Of a stretch of DNA of 64,000 nucleotides, positions 55,917 to 64,000 are shown one piece after another. The stretch comes from Pseudomonas fragi (lineage in GTDB: Bacteria > Pseudomonadota > Gammaproteobacteria > Pseudomonadales > Pseudomonadaceae). Under the pieces are notes generated by a model, which searched no databases, was not told the DNA's origin, and worked only from the letters and a program-made list of their open reading frames with translations. How positions within the stretch are numbered: position 1 is the first letter of the stretch; every line of letters starts with the position of its first letter. The stretch covers positions 372,001 to 436,000 of the forward strand of contig NZ_CP104861.1 of the NCBI RefSeq assembly GCF_025426255.1. Reading direction: 5' to 3'. The position numbers were made by a program, and so were the translations under genes.

Positions 55917-56063
55917 TGTAGCAGCTGCCGAAGGAACGAGGCTGCGTTCGACGATGCAATCGTCGCAAACCCGGTTAGCGCGATACATCTGTAACACCAA
56001 GGCTGACTAGTTTACGACTGCTGCGCAGCCGGACGTAGCCTCGTTCCTTCGGCAACTGCTACA
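55917..56063. repeat. Paired palindromes, family C
   Basis: TGTAGCAGCTGCCGAAGGAA and an inverted right arm ending CGTTCCTTCGGCAACTGCTACA. It is located between the converging PMP3-like and pqqM genes. Confidence 0.88.
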
Positions 56064-56065
56064 AG

Positions 56066-57898
56066 TTATTCATCAGCTTGCATCACCTGGCTGTAAAACA
56101 ACCATTCCTGCTCCAGCGCGTGGGCCTGATTGCTGGCTTTGCGAAAACCGTGGCGTTCGTCAGGGTAGTAATGCGCTTGGGCCGGGATGCCGTTGTCTTG
56201 CAGGGCCTGGAGCATGTCGCGGGTTTGTTGCGGCACCACGACGGCGTCCAGTTCGCCTTGGAAGAAAATCACCGGCACGCTGATCTGGCTGGCGAACAGC
56301 AATGGAGTACGCGCCGCGTAGCGTGCTGCGTCGCGCTCGGGATCGCCAATCAGCCAGTCCAGGTAGTCGCCTTCAAACTTGTGGGTAGCGCGCGTCAGTG
56401 CAATCGGGTCGCTGACGCCATACAGGCTGGCGCCTGCGCGGAACACCTGGTTGAACGCAAGTGCGCACAAGGTGGTGTAACCGCCCGCGCTACCGCCGCG
56501 AATAAATGCGTTGTCGGGATCAATCAGTCCCTGTTCGGCGAGATAACTGACAACTGAGCAGGCATCTTCGACATCCACCACTCCCCATTCCAGATGCAGG
56601 GCTTGGCGATATTCGCGGCCATAGCCGCTGCTGCCGCGATAGTTGAGGTCGGCCACGGCAAAGCCGCGCTGGGTCCAGTACTGAATACGCGGGTCGAGCA
56701 TCGGGTAGCAGGCAGAAGTCGGTCCGCCGTGAATAAATACCAGCAATGGCGGTTTGCTTTCGCCGTGCATCGACGGGTAGAAAAACCCGTGAGCCTGGCC
56801 ACCGCCCGAAGGATAGCGCAGGGTTTGCGGACGGCTGATGCGCTCGGGTGGCAACGGCGCCGCGCCACCGGCCAGCACGTCCACCTGGTGGTCGGCGCGG
56901 CGAATACGGACCACCGCTGAAGGGCGTACCGGTGATGCGGCGATGCAGTAAATAAACTCGTCATCCAGCGCCAGGCTGCGAAAATGACTGTAATCGCCGG
57001 TGAAGTCTTCAAGGTTACCGTCAGCCGAGCGGATGCCCAAATGTCCGAAACCGGCTTCGGTCCAACTGGCCAGATAGGTCTGTTCACCCAGGGGCAGCCA
57101 GGTACAGGTACCTAACTGCCAGGGAGCCGGGGCGTGATCGGCGCGAGCCCCGGGTGCGGGCACCAGGCCTTCGCCGGACTCAGCCCACGGCTGCCAGAAA
57201 CCTGCACGGTCGGTCAGGCAATGCAGGCGGTTGTGTTCGTCGAAGCGCGGCTGTTGCAGCGATTCTTCGGCCAGATCACCGGCCAGACATTGCGCGGTAT
57301 TCCAGAGACCTGCGTTTTGGCCTTCGGCCAGCATCAGGCGGGTCGATGTCCACGGCTGATGCGGGCGGCTCCACTCAACCCAGGCCAGGCGTTGGCCGTC
57401 AGGGCTCAGCGCGGGCGCTGCATAGAAGTCGGCACCTTCGGCCAATACCCGGCGCTCAAGGGTACTGAGGTTGATGCTGACCAGTCGATGCTGATCAATA
57501 TTCTCTTCGACGGCCAGCACCAGCCCGGCAGCAAACTGCAGGCCGCCGTAGCGGCATGTGCCTTGGGTCAGCGCTTGTGGGGCGGTGCCGTCCAGAGGTT
57601 GCAAGTACAGTTGTTGATCGGCTTCGTTGACGAACACCACGGCCTCATCGCTCAGGCAAAACGCGCCACCGCCGTACTCGTACACCCTGCTGCGTGCGCT
57701 GAAACCGCTGGGCGTCAGGCAATGTGCCAGGCCATCGCGCCAGTGCCAGATGCGGGAGGCGGCGTCTTGTGGGCGATATTCATTCCAGAACAGGCCCTGT
57801 GGGCCGACTCGCAACTCTGCGAAATCGACCCCGGCGGCAACGGCGAGTGCGGCGCTGAATGGTTCAGCTTTTAGCGATGAGGCGCGAGTTTCGTTCAT
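56066..57898 (-). CDS. pqqM: S9 family prolyl oligopeptidase-like protein of the pqq cluster
   Basis: A 610-residue peptidase. An N-terminal beta-propeller (repeated blades such as [19 protein letters not shown]) precedes an alpha/beta hydrolase domain. The catalytic Ser is in GGSAGGY, the Asp in GELDAVV and the His in ERHGF. The first residues overlap pqqE by 35 bp. In P. fluorescens relatives this gene closes the pqqFABCDEM cluster; a role in PqqA processing or cofactor maturation has been proposed but is not established. Confidence 0.85.
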   Translation of the reverse strand: MNETRASSLKAEPFSAALAVAAGVDFAELRVGPQGLFWNEYRPQDAASRIWHWRDGLAHCLTPSGFSARSRVYEYGGGAFCLSDEAVVFVNEADQQLYLQPLDGTAPQALTQGTCRYGGLQFAAGLVLAVEENIDQHRLVSINLSTLERRVLAEGADFYAAPALSPDGQRLAWVEWSRPHQPWTSTRLMLAEGQNAGLWNTAQCLAGDLAEESLQQPRFDEHNRLHCLTDRAGFWQPWAESGEGLVPAPGARADHAPAPWQLGTCTWLPLGEQTYLASWTEAGFGHLGIRSADGNLEDFTGDYSHFRSLALDDEFIYCIAASPVRPSAVVRIRRADHQVDVLAGGAAPLPPERISRPQTLRYPSGGGQAHGFFYPSMHGESKPPLLVFIHGGPTSACYPMLDPRIQYWTQRGFAVADLNYRGSSGYGREYRQALHLEWGVVDVEDACSVVSYLAEQGLIDPDNAFIRGGSAGGYTTLCALAFNQVFRAGASLYGVSDPIALTRATHKFEGDYLDWLIGDPERDAARYAARTPLLFASQISVPVIFFQGELDAVVVPQQTRDMLQALQDNGIPAQAHYYPDERHGFRKASNQAHALEQEWLFYSQVMQADE

Positions 57899-59036
57899 TT
57901 CGGAAGGCCAATTGTTCGATGGTCTGGGTGGCGTGCTCGGCTTCTTCGCGCGCCTTGAGAATCAGGTCGTGTTGTGGCGATTTGCTGCAGACCGGGTCGG
58001 CATTGCTGGCGTCTCCGGTGAGCATAAAGGCCTGGCAACGACACCCGCCGAAGTCCTTTTCTTTCTCGTCGCACGAGCGGCAGGGCTCGGGCATCCAGTC
58101 ATAACCGCGAAAACGGTTGAAGCCAAACGAGTCGTACCAGATGTGCTGCATGCTGTGGTCGCGCACATTGGGAAACTCGACCGGCATTTGCCGTGCACCA
58201 TGACACGGCAGTGCCGTGCCGTCAGGTGTCACGGTCAAAAAGATGCTGCCCCAGCCGTTCATGCAGGCTTTGGGGCGCTCTTCGTAATAGTCCGGAGTGA
58301 CGAAAATCAGCTTGCAGGGATGCCCTTCGGCTTCAAGCTTGGCCCGGTATTCATTGGTGATGCGCTCAGCCCGGACAAGCTGTTCCTTGGTCGGCAGCAG
58401 GCCAACGCGATTGAGCTGGGCCCAGCCGTAGAACTGGCAGGTGGCGAGCTCGACAAAGTCGGCCCCAAGGGCGATGCACAGCTCGATGATGCGGTCGATC
58501 TTGTCGATGTTGTGCCGGTGGGTGACGAAGTTCAGCACCATCGGATAGCCGTGGGCTTTTACGGCGCGGGCCATTTCGAGCTTTTGCGCGAAGGCCTTTT
58601 TCGAGCCCGCCAGCAGGTTGTTCACTTGCTCGTCGCTGGCCTGGAAACTGATCTGGATATGGTCCAGCCCGGCTTTTTTGAAGTCGCTGATTTTTTGCTC
58701 GGTCAGGCCGATGCCCGAGGTGATCAGGTTGGTGTAGAAGCCAAGCGTGCGGGCCTCGCCGATCAGCTCTGCCAAGTCCTGACGCACCAGCGGCTCGCCA
58801 CCGGAGAACCCAAGCTGAGCGGCGCCCATCTCCCGTGCTTCGCGAAAGACCTTGATCCACTGCTCAGTGCTTAGCTCTTTGCCTTGCTGGGCGAAGTCCA
58901 GCGGGTTGGAGCAATACGGGCATTGCAGCGGGCAACGATAGGTCAACTCGGCCAGCAGCCACAGCGGCAGGCCCACGTCGGGCTTGGGGGGCAACGGCGT
59001 CAGGCGGTCAGGCGAGTTCGATCCAGTGCTCTGCAC
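57864..59036 (-). CDS. pqqE: PQQ biosynthesis radical SAM protein PqqE
   Basis: A 390-residue radical-SAM enzyme linking Glu and Tyr of PqqA. The SAM cysteines C35, C39 and C42 are in [15 protein letters not shown]-type cysteines occur in KACMNGWG and [19 protein letters not shown]. Start: GTG at 59036, preceded by GGAGG 6 nt upstream, is best; it overlaps the end of pqqD by 29 bp. A longer in-frame ATG start at 59138 lies deep in pqqD and was rejected. Confidence 0.93.
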   Translation of the reverse strand: MQSTGSNSPDRLTPLPPKPDVGLPLWLLAELTYRCPLQCPYCSNPLDFAQQGKELSTEQWIKVFREAREMGAAQLGFSGGEPLVRQDLAELIGEARTLGFYTNLITSGIGLTEQKISDFKKAGLDHIQISFQASDEQVNNLLAGSKKAFAQKLEMARAVKAHGYPMVLNFVTHRHNIDKIDRIIELCIALGADFVELATCQFYGWAQLNRVGLLPTKEQLVRAERITNEYRAKLEAEGHPCKLIFVTPDYYEERPKACMNGWGSIFLTVTPDGTALPCHGARQMPVEFPNVRDHSMQHIWYDSFGFNRFRGYDWMPEPCRSCDEKEKDFGGCRCQAFMLTGDASNADPVCSKSPQHDLILKAREEAEHATQTIEQLAFRNERNSRLIAKS

Positions 59037-59283
59037 GAGCGACCTCCATAAATTGCTCGATGTCGGCACCGAGCTCAGGTACGCCGGGGAACTGTTTGTC
59101 CAGTTCACCAATAATGGCCGCGACATCGCGTTGGCCATCGATCAGGCCGCCGATCAGTGCGGCGCTTTCATTGAGTTTGATCATGCCTTCGGGGTATAGC
59201 AGCACATGGCCTTTTTGCGCGGGTTCGTACTGAAACCGGTAGCCGGTACGCCAGGTGGGGATTTTGCTGCGATCGAAGTTCAT
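59008..59283 (-). CDS. pqqD: PQQ biosynthesis peptide chaperone PqqD
   Basis: A 91-residue protein with [20 protein letters not shown] and [20 protein letters not shown], the PqqD fold that binds the PqqA peptide and presents it to PqqE. Start overlaps the pqqC stop by 4 bp (ATGA). Confidence 0.95.
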   Translation of the reverse strand: MNFDRSKIPTWRTGYRFQYEPAQKGHVLLYPEGMIKLNESAALIGGLIDGQRDVAAIIGELDKQFPGVPELGADIEQFMEVARAEHWIELA

Positions 59284-60032
59284 AAGGTGATTCCTTTATG
59301 CCAGACCCGTTCGCTGGTCACGCTGTGATAAGGCGGGCGGTCCAGTTCGTAGGCCATGGTCATGGCATCGAGCATGCTCCAAAGGATGTCGAGTTTGAAC
59401 TGCAGAATTTCCAGCATGCGCTGCTGGCCCGCGTAGGTGGTGTAGTGCTGCAGGGTGATCGCCAGCCCGTGCTCCACGTCGCGTCGGGCCTGGCCCAGGC
59501 GAGTGCGGAAGTACTCATAGCCGGCCGGGTCGATCCACGGGTAATGCTGGGGCCAGCTGTCGAGTCGCGACTGGTGGATTTGCGGCGCGAACATCTCGGT
59601 CAGCGAGCTGCTGGCGGCTTCCTCCCAACTGGCGCGGCGGGCGAAGTTTACGTAAGCGTCCACCGCGAAGCGCACGCCGGGCAGTACCAGCTCCTGGGAG
59701 CGCAGTTGGTCCGGGTCCAGGCCGACTGCTTGGCCCAGGCGCAGCCAGGCTTCGATGCCGCCGTCTTCACCGGGGGCGCCGTCGTGGTCGAGCAGGCGTT
59801 GAATCCATTCGCGACGTACTTCGCGATCCGGGCAGTTGGCCAGGATGGCGGCGTCCTTGAGCGGGATATTGACCTGATAGTAGAAGCGGTTGGCGACCCA
59901 GCCCTGAATCTGCTCGCGGGTCGCGCGGCCTTCGTACATTGCCACCTGATAGGGGTGGTAGATGTGGTAATAGGCGCCTTTGGCACGCAGGGCGGCCTCG
60001 AATTCGGCGGTTGAGAGTGGGACTTGGGTCAT
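59280..60032 (-). CDS. pqqC: Pyrroloquinoline-quinone synthase PqqC
   Basis: A 250-residue cofactorless oxidase that carries out the last ring closure and eight-electron oxidation. Motifs: [40 protein letters not shown] and [20 protein letters not shown]. Upstream is a family-A REP pair, then pqqB. Confidence 0.95.
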   Translation of the reverse strand: MTQVPLSTAEFEAALRAKGAYYHIYHPYQVAMYEGRATREQIQGWVANRFYYQVNIPLKDAAILANCPDREVRREWIQRLLDHDGAPGEDGGIEAWLRLGQAVGLDPDQLRSQELVLPGVRFAVDAYVNFARRASWEEAASSSLTEMFAPQIHQSRLDSWPQHYPWIDPAGYEYFRTRLGQARRDVEHGLAITLQHYTTYAGQQRMLEILQFKLDILWSMLDAMTMAYELDRPPYHSVTSERVWHKGITL

Positions 60033-60055
60033 CGGGCGCCTCCAAAAAATGCTTT

Positions 60056-60147
60056 TGTAGCCGCTGCCGCAGGCTGCGATAAGGGCCGTAGACCCTTCAT
60101 AACGACGAGGCCGCTAGGCAGCCATCGCAGCCTGCGGCAGCGGCTAA
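60056..60147. repeat. Paired REP palindromes, family A
   Basis: TGTAGCCGCTGCCGCAGGCTGCGAT with inverse, ending in GGCTAAAA, between pqqB and pqqC. The operon continues past it. Confidence 0.88.
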
Positions 60148-60164
60148 AAAGTTGGATGGTTCAA

Positions 60165-61076
60165 TTACAACTCGATACTCATGCCATCAAAGGCCACTTC
60201 AACCCCCCGGCGCACCAGTTCGGCACGTTCGGCAGAGTCTTCGTCGAGGATCGGGTTGGTGTTGTTGATGTGAATAAGTACTTTGCGCTGCTCCGGCAGT
60301 TGCTCAAGCACGTCGAGCATGCCGCCGGGACCGTTTTGCGCCAGGTGGCCCATTTCGCGGCCGGTACGGGTGCCGACGCCACGGCGCTGCATTTCGTCGT
60401 CATCCCACATTGTGCCGTCCACCAGCAGGCAGTCGCTGCCGGCCATGATTTCGAGCAGCGGCGCATCAACCTTGCCCAGTCCAGGCGCATAGAACAGCTT
60501 GCCACCGGTGCGCAGGTCTTCGACGATCAGGCCAATGTTGTCACCTGGGTGCGGGTCGAAACGGTGCGGCGAATAAGGCGGTGCTGCACTGCGCAATGGC
60601 AGCGTGCTGAAACGCAGGTTGGGGCAGGCCGGGATGGTGAACGAGCCTTCAAGCTCGATGCGGTTCCAGTTCAGGCCCCCGTTCCAGTGCTTGAGCATGG
60701 TGAACAGCGGGAAGCCGGTGCTCAGGTCTTCGTGGACCATATCAGTGCACCACACATCATGTGGGCAGCCTTCGCGCAGGCTGAGCAGACCAGTGGTGTG
60801 GTCGATCTGGCTGTCCATCAGGATGATCGCGCTGATCCCGGTATCACGCAGGGCGCGGCCCGGTTGCATCGGGGCGAAGCTTTGCAGCTGGGCGCGAATA
60901 TCGGGCGAGGCGTTGCATAGAACCCAGTTCACGCCGTCATCGGAAATCGCAATGGAGGACTGGGTGCGGGCGGTGGCGCGCAGGCTGCCATCACGAAAAC
61001 CCGAGCAGTTGACGCAATTGCAGTTCCACTGCGGGAATCCGCCGCCAGCGGCGGAACCTAGAATCTGGACGAACAT
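60165..61076 (-). CDS. pqqB: PQQ biosynthesis protein PqqB
   Basis: A 303-residue metallo-beta-lactamase-fold protein. The start is [20 protein letters not shown] followed by [10 protein letters not shown], with the CxC-type cysteine set. Later [20 protein letters not shown] and [15 protein letters not shown]. PqqB is thought to hydroxylate a PQQ precursor. About 95 bp separate it from pqqA, including a terminator. Confidence 0.93.
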   Translation of the reverse strand: MFVQILGSAAGGGFPQWNCNCVNCSGFRDGSLRATARTQSSIAISDDGVNWVLCNASPDIRAQLQSFAPMQPGRALRDTGISAIILMDSQIDHTTGLLSLREGCPHDVWCTDMVHEDLSTGFPLFTMLKHWNGGLNWNRIELEGSFTIPACPNLRFSTLPLRSAAPPYSPHRFDPHPGDNIGLIVEDLRTGGKLFYAPGLGKVDAPLLEIMAGSDCLLVDGTMWDDDEMQRRGVGTRTGREMGHLAQNGPGGMLDVLEQLPEQRKVLIHINNTNPILDEDSAERAELVRRGVEVAFDGMSIEL

Positions 61077-61104
61077 GAGGTGTTCTCTTGCGAAGCTGAA
61101 AATA

Positions 61105-61131
61105 AAAACGCCCCGGCGAACCGAGGCGTTG
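61105..61131 (-). terminator. Attenuating terminator after pqqA
   Basis: On the gene strand AACGCCTCGG-TTCG-CCGGGGCGTT is followed by TTTATTTT. It lies between pqqA and pqqB and should give excess pqqA message relative to pqqBCDE, with partial read-through. Confidence 0.8.
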
Positions 61132-61171
61132 GGTTGCCCTGCTTGGCTCTTTTATTCAAGAGACAGGCAGA

Positions 61172-61246
61172 TCAACGGCTTGCGAAGTACATGGTGACTT
61201 CAAAGCCAATTCGCAGATCGGTGTAAGCGGGTTTAGTCCAAGCCAT
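61172..61246 (-). CDS. pqqA: PQQ precursor peptide PqqA
   Basis: A 24-residue peptide MAWTKPAYTDLRIGFEVTM... ending YFASR, too short for routine gene finding. Glu16 and Tyr20 are the two residues joined to make PQQ. GAAGGAG lies 7 nt before the ATG at 61246. The second-residue Ala insertion relative to the usual MWTKP start is noted. Confidence 0.95.
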   Translation of the reverse strand: MAWTKPAYTDLRIGFEVTMYFASR

Positions 61247-61296
61247 TAGGTGACTCCTTCAGCGGGTGGGTGAATGGGTGTCTCTTGATTAGTCCA

Positions 61297-61337
61297 GCTC
61301 CCTAAGGAGTTGTTCAAAAGCTTAGGGAGCAATATTA
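61297..61337 (-). promoter_or_regulatory. pqqA promoter with start-site palindrome
   Basis: A -10 element TAATAT (gene strand, 61337-61332) directly precedes the inverted repeat GCTCCCTAAG-N14-CTTAGGGAGC (61297-61330). The predicted transcription start falls in the right arm. It is a possible operator or a 5' stem-loop in the pqqA message. No good -35 was seen, so an activator may be needed. Confidence 0.5.
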
Positions 61338-61399
61338 CTAAATTTAACTGTTTTTGAACGCCCAATGTCGGAGAAAGCTAATTACAGGGTTGGTAACGA

Positions 61400-63847
61400 T
61401 CAGCTTCTCCCTTGATAAAACGTTTCAGTTGGTGGACTTGTTGCAAGATACAGCCAGCGGCTGGCGGGCGAGTTAATTTGCTCGGCAGCTTTCAGTGTAG
61501 TGCCTGTATCCATCGTCATAAGTGCAGTGTAGAGACCCGTCAGGTAATCCGACGGGTGGCCTGCCAACTTTGCTTGCCATACCAATTCACTGGCCTGAAG
61601 CACGCCCAGGGCCTCGGTCGAGAATTGTTGTGCCAAGGCTGAGCGGGTCTGTGTGAAAGTTGTTTCATCCAGTGCCGAGATCAGACTCGGCAAATTGGCG
61701 AGGAAATTTCGGATGTGATCAAGGATTTGCGCCGTAGATGCGTGGGGCGATTGCACGCCGAACAGCAGGCCGGTTTGGCCATTGATTTGGCGCAGGCCAC
61801 TGAATACCGCATAACCCAATTGCAGCTCGACTCGCAGGCGTTGGTAGAACGGGGTTTGCGCCACTTGGGCGAGCAGGCGCCAGGCGGCTTCGTCAGCCAG
61901 TGTTGCTGCTGGAACGGTGCAAAACAGGATGAGTGCCTGTTCACTGGAATCGCAGTTTTCGGTGTGCCAATGGCGTTGGGTCCGCGGTTCAGAGTGCTGT
62001 ACAAGCTGCGCATCCGGAGTACCGGGGACCTTATTCAGTACGGGTGTGATCAGGGCGTGCGTGGCGGCTGGCAGCCCTACCGCCAGCCCGTCCCAGCGTG
62101 CCTGGCCCCAGCAGTGTTGCAGGTCGCTGACGGCAGACCCGCTAACGGGCTGGCATAGCTCGGGCAGGCGCTCAAGCAGTTGGCGAATCGGCATCAAGGG
62201 TGCGGCAGGTGGCGTGTAGCTTGGCTGTTCATTTGCAGGCGCGCTGAGTGTGCGCAACGCGTGTTCCAGAATGGCGGGCATCGGCTCATGGAAACCGTGC
62301 ATTTTAAGTAGCCAGTCATTACCCGCGCCAGTGAGCGAAAGTTCGACCCCGGCTTCGCGAGCATCAAGTACAAGCGAGCGCAGGCTTGTTTGCAGCGCTC
62401 TCAGCAGGCTGATGGCAGGGGCTGCGGACAACCGCCAGCGCAGGTAAATCGCGGCCTCGCCGTTATGGCCGGGGATAGCCGTGCTGAAACTCATGGCGGA
62501 CACGTCACGGCGACTGCGCAAACGATCCTGCGCAAAGGTTCGCAAGCCTCGGTGAGCGCTGGTTTGTCCGCGAATCAGACCGGCATTGAGCGGTTCTTTC
62601 GCCGCGTGCAGAAACGGATTGGGTGCAGGCAGTTGCCAGTCATATTGCGATGACGGCATTGCGCTTGGCTGCATCTGTTCCAGTACTGTCTTGAGGGTAG
62701 ATGTGTCCTGGTCTGACAGGCCGGGTGTGCGATCCTCACAATCGCTGCGGGCCAGTTCCAGTGCACTGCTGACATCTTGCTGGCGCTGTTGCAGTAGGCG
62801 GAACTCTTCACGCAGCGCTGGCCAATCCTGTTGTGCGCTGAAAAACGCCAGCCAGTCATGGAAAGTGTCGCGGATTTGCGAGGCATGTTGAGCAATGTCG
62901 GTAGCGGCAGTGAACTCAACGTGCAGCAGGGCCTGGCCATTGAAGCGATAGAGCGGCGTGGCCTTCAGGGTGTCGATCAGTTGCTGCTGGCGCAAGTGTG
63001 CGAGGAGACCGCCGGTTTTGTCGGTATTGATCCAGTGGCACAGAAACTCCAGGGCTTTAGCGCACGCGAGCGGCAACTGTTCGAGGGCGAACATCAGGTT
63101 CAGGCGCGGGCCGTCGATGTGTTGATAGTGCGGTTCGGTGCTGGCCATCAGGGTCGGTGCACTGGCCTGTTGAACGCGGTCGCCGCGCAGCAGTGCGGCG
63201 CTATAGCGTTCAGCCAGGGCAATCAGGTCTTGCGCTGATTGCGGGCCAGCCAGGCTCAAGGTCATTTGCCCGGTCTGATAGTACTGCTGGTAAAAGTCCT
63301 TTAGAGCCTGCTGAAAACTCGCACGCGGTACTGGCAAGCTATACCGGTTGCCCGCATGGAACGCCCGTAACGGGTGAGCCGGGTTCAGGGGCTGGAAAAG
63401 TTTCATCTCGCGCTGTGCCGAAGTCTCACGGGCCCAGGCAATAAATTCGGCATGTAGCACTTCACGTTCGCGTAGTTGTTCATCCAGATTCATGCGCGGG
63501 TGGGCGAGCATGTCGCACAAGCGCTCAACACCGCCATCAAAGGCTGCGGTCGGCAGTTCGAAAAAGAAGTCGGTGTGTCGTTCGCAGGTTTTGGCATTCA
63601 CTTGGCCGCCGTGGCGCTGCACGTAAGCCATCAGGCTGTCTGGTGCCGGGAAGCGCTCGGTGCCCAAAAACAGCAAGTGCTCCAGAAAGTGTGCCAGGCC
63701 GGGCCAGGCTGCGGGCACGTCGTGACTGCCTGCGGCAACCCGTAAAACGGCCGCGCAGCGCTTAAGGCGCGGCTCATGGCGCACGCAAAGAGTCAGACCG
63801 GATTTACAGGTCAAACGTTGGGTGTGAGGGTGGTTCAGCGCAGGCAT
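61400..63847 (-). CDS. pqqF: PQQ biosynthesis protease PqqF
   Basis: An 815-residue M16 (insulysin/pitrilysin-type) zinc peptidase. The inverted zinc motif H53-x2-E56-H57 is in GLAHFLEHLLF, with a downstream Glu-rich helix (EQLREREVLHAEF). Two homologous halves follow, the second without the metal motif. It is proposed to trim the ends of the modified PqqA peptide. The ATG at 63847 was chosen over a GTG two codons earlier. It starts the cluster and is followed by the pqqA promoter region. Confidence 0.92.
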   Translation of the reverse strand: MPALNHPHTQRLTCKSGLTLCVRHEPRLKRCAAVLRVAAGSHDVPAAWPGLAHFLEHLLFLGTERFPAPDSLMAYVQRHGGQVNAKTCERHTDFFFELPTAAFDGGVERLCDMLAHPRMNLDEQLREREVLHAEFIAWARETSAQREMKLFQPLNPAHPLRAFHAGNRYSLPVPRASFQQALKDFYQQYYQTGQMTLSLAGPQSAQDLIALAERYSAALLRGDRVQQASAPTLMASTEPHYQHIDGPRLNLMFALEQLPLACAKALEFLCHWINTDKTGGLLAHLRQQQLIDTLKATPLYRFNGQALLHVEFTAATDIAQHASQIRDTFHDWLAFFSAQQDWPALREEFRLLQQRQQDVSSALELARSDCEDRTPGLSDQDTSTLKTVLEQMQPSAMPSSQYDWQLPAPNPFLHAAKEPLNAGLIRGQTSAHRGLRTFAQDRLRSRRDVSAMSFSTAIPGHNGEAAIYLRWRLSAAPAISLLRALQTSLRSLVLDAREAGVELSLTGAGNDWLLKMHGFHEPMPAILEHALRTLSAPANEQPSYTPPAAPLMPIRQLLERLPELCQPVSGSAVSDLQHCWGQARWDGLAVGLPAATHALITPVLNKVPGTPDAQLVQHSEPRTQRHWHTENCDSSEQALILFCTVPAATLADEAAWRLLAQVAQTPFYQRLRVELQLGYAVFSGLRQINGQTGLLFGVQSPHASTAQILDHIRNFLANLPSLISALDETTFTQTRSALAQQFSTEALGVLQASELVWQAKLAGHPSDYLTGLYTALMTMDTGTTLKAAEQINSPASRWLYLATSPPTETFYQGRS

Positions 63848-63886
63848 GGGCACTTCCGGAACAGAGAAGCGCTCATGCTAGCGGAT

Positions 63887-64000
63887 TTAGCGCGTGCTCA
63901 GCTCGCGATAAAGCTCGGGGCGACGGTCTGCCAGGTAGAAATTTCCAGTTTTGGCATCCAGCAACTGTTGGCGTTCCAGGGTGGCGGTTATCAGGGCTTC
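63887..64000 (-). CDS. Carbon-nitrogen hydrolase C-terminal end (nitrilase superfamily)
   Basis: Only the last 37 codons are in the window. They read EALITATLERQQLLDAKTGN then FYLADRRPELYRELSTR and a stop. The DRRPELY ending is common in nitrilase-superfamily amidases. The stop is about 40 bp before the pqqF start, so the two may be cotranscribed. The catalytic Glu-Lys-Cys is outside the window. Confidence 0.65.
   Translation of the reverse strand, partial: EALITATLERQQLLDAKTGNFYLADRRPELYRELSTR

Overview
The window is chromosomal DNA from a Pseudomonas, most likely of the P. fluorescens lineage. The evidence is the intact dgc/gbc/glyA/sox glycine-betaine block, a fiu-type iron uptake operon, the glcB-gcvR-rarD-srkA-modE-comF-bioBFHCD-acyl-CoA dehydrogenase series in a Pseudomonas-like order, a pqqFABCDEM cluster, and three families of paired REP palindromes between genes. 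No tRNA, rRNA, CRISPR array, insertion sequence or prophage gene was seen.

Layout. 1-2.2 kb: the N-terminal part of an RHS/TccC-like toxin protein running off the left edge, a DUF3010 protein and an LprI-like secreted protein. 2.4-24.6 kb: a C1/quaternary-amine island. GbcAB demethylates glycine betaine to dimethylglycine, DgcAB with a dedicated ETF pair demethylates that to sarcosine, and SoxBDAG oxidises sarcosine to glycine with methylene-THF or formaldehyde. GlyA, PurU and FdhA handle the one-carbon units, and a threonine aldolase can interconvert glycine. A ZapA-like gene with a coiled-coil partner is embedded here. 25-31.6 kb: two small secreted proteins, then a convergent PepSY reductase-like protein, a FiuA-like TonB receptor, a FecR-type anti-sigma factor and an ECF sigma factor. 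31.7-37.4 kb: DnaQ-like exonuclease, CBS/DUF294 protein, a receiver-only response regulator and malate synthase G. 37.8-44.2 kb: GcvR, RarD, SrkA, PhoX, ModE and ComF. 44.3-48.8 kb: the complete biotin operon bioBFHCD. 49-56 kb: two paralogous acyl-CoA dehydrogenases, a LysR regulator divergent from a class III aminotransferase, and a PMP3-like peptide. 56-64 kb: the PQQ biosynthesis cluster on the minus strand, and the C-terminus of a carbon-nitrogen hydrolase.

The most striking non-gene signal is a cluster of seven perfect TTATCCACA DnaA boxes, plus at least five one-mismatch boxes, between 8.7 and 10.7 kb. They lie partly inside the ETF genes and partly in the 506-bp intergenic region behind them. 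There is no dnaA, gyrB or rpmH here, so a DnaA-titration or regulatory locus is the main hypothesis. Other regulatory signals are a BirA-type operator between comF and bioB, a PsrA-type operator sitting on the start of an acyl-CoA dehydrogenase promoter, a Fur-like box before the ECF sigma gene, a stem-loop at the predicted pqqA start and a terminator just after pqqA. The betaine units share TGTCGC-type sites in their upstream regions.
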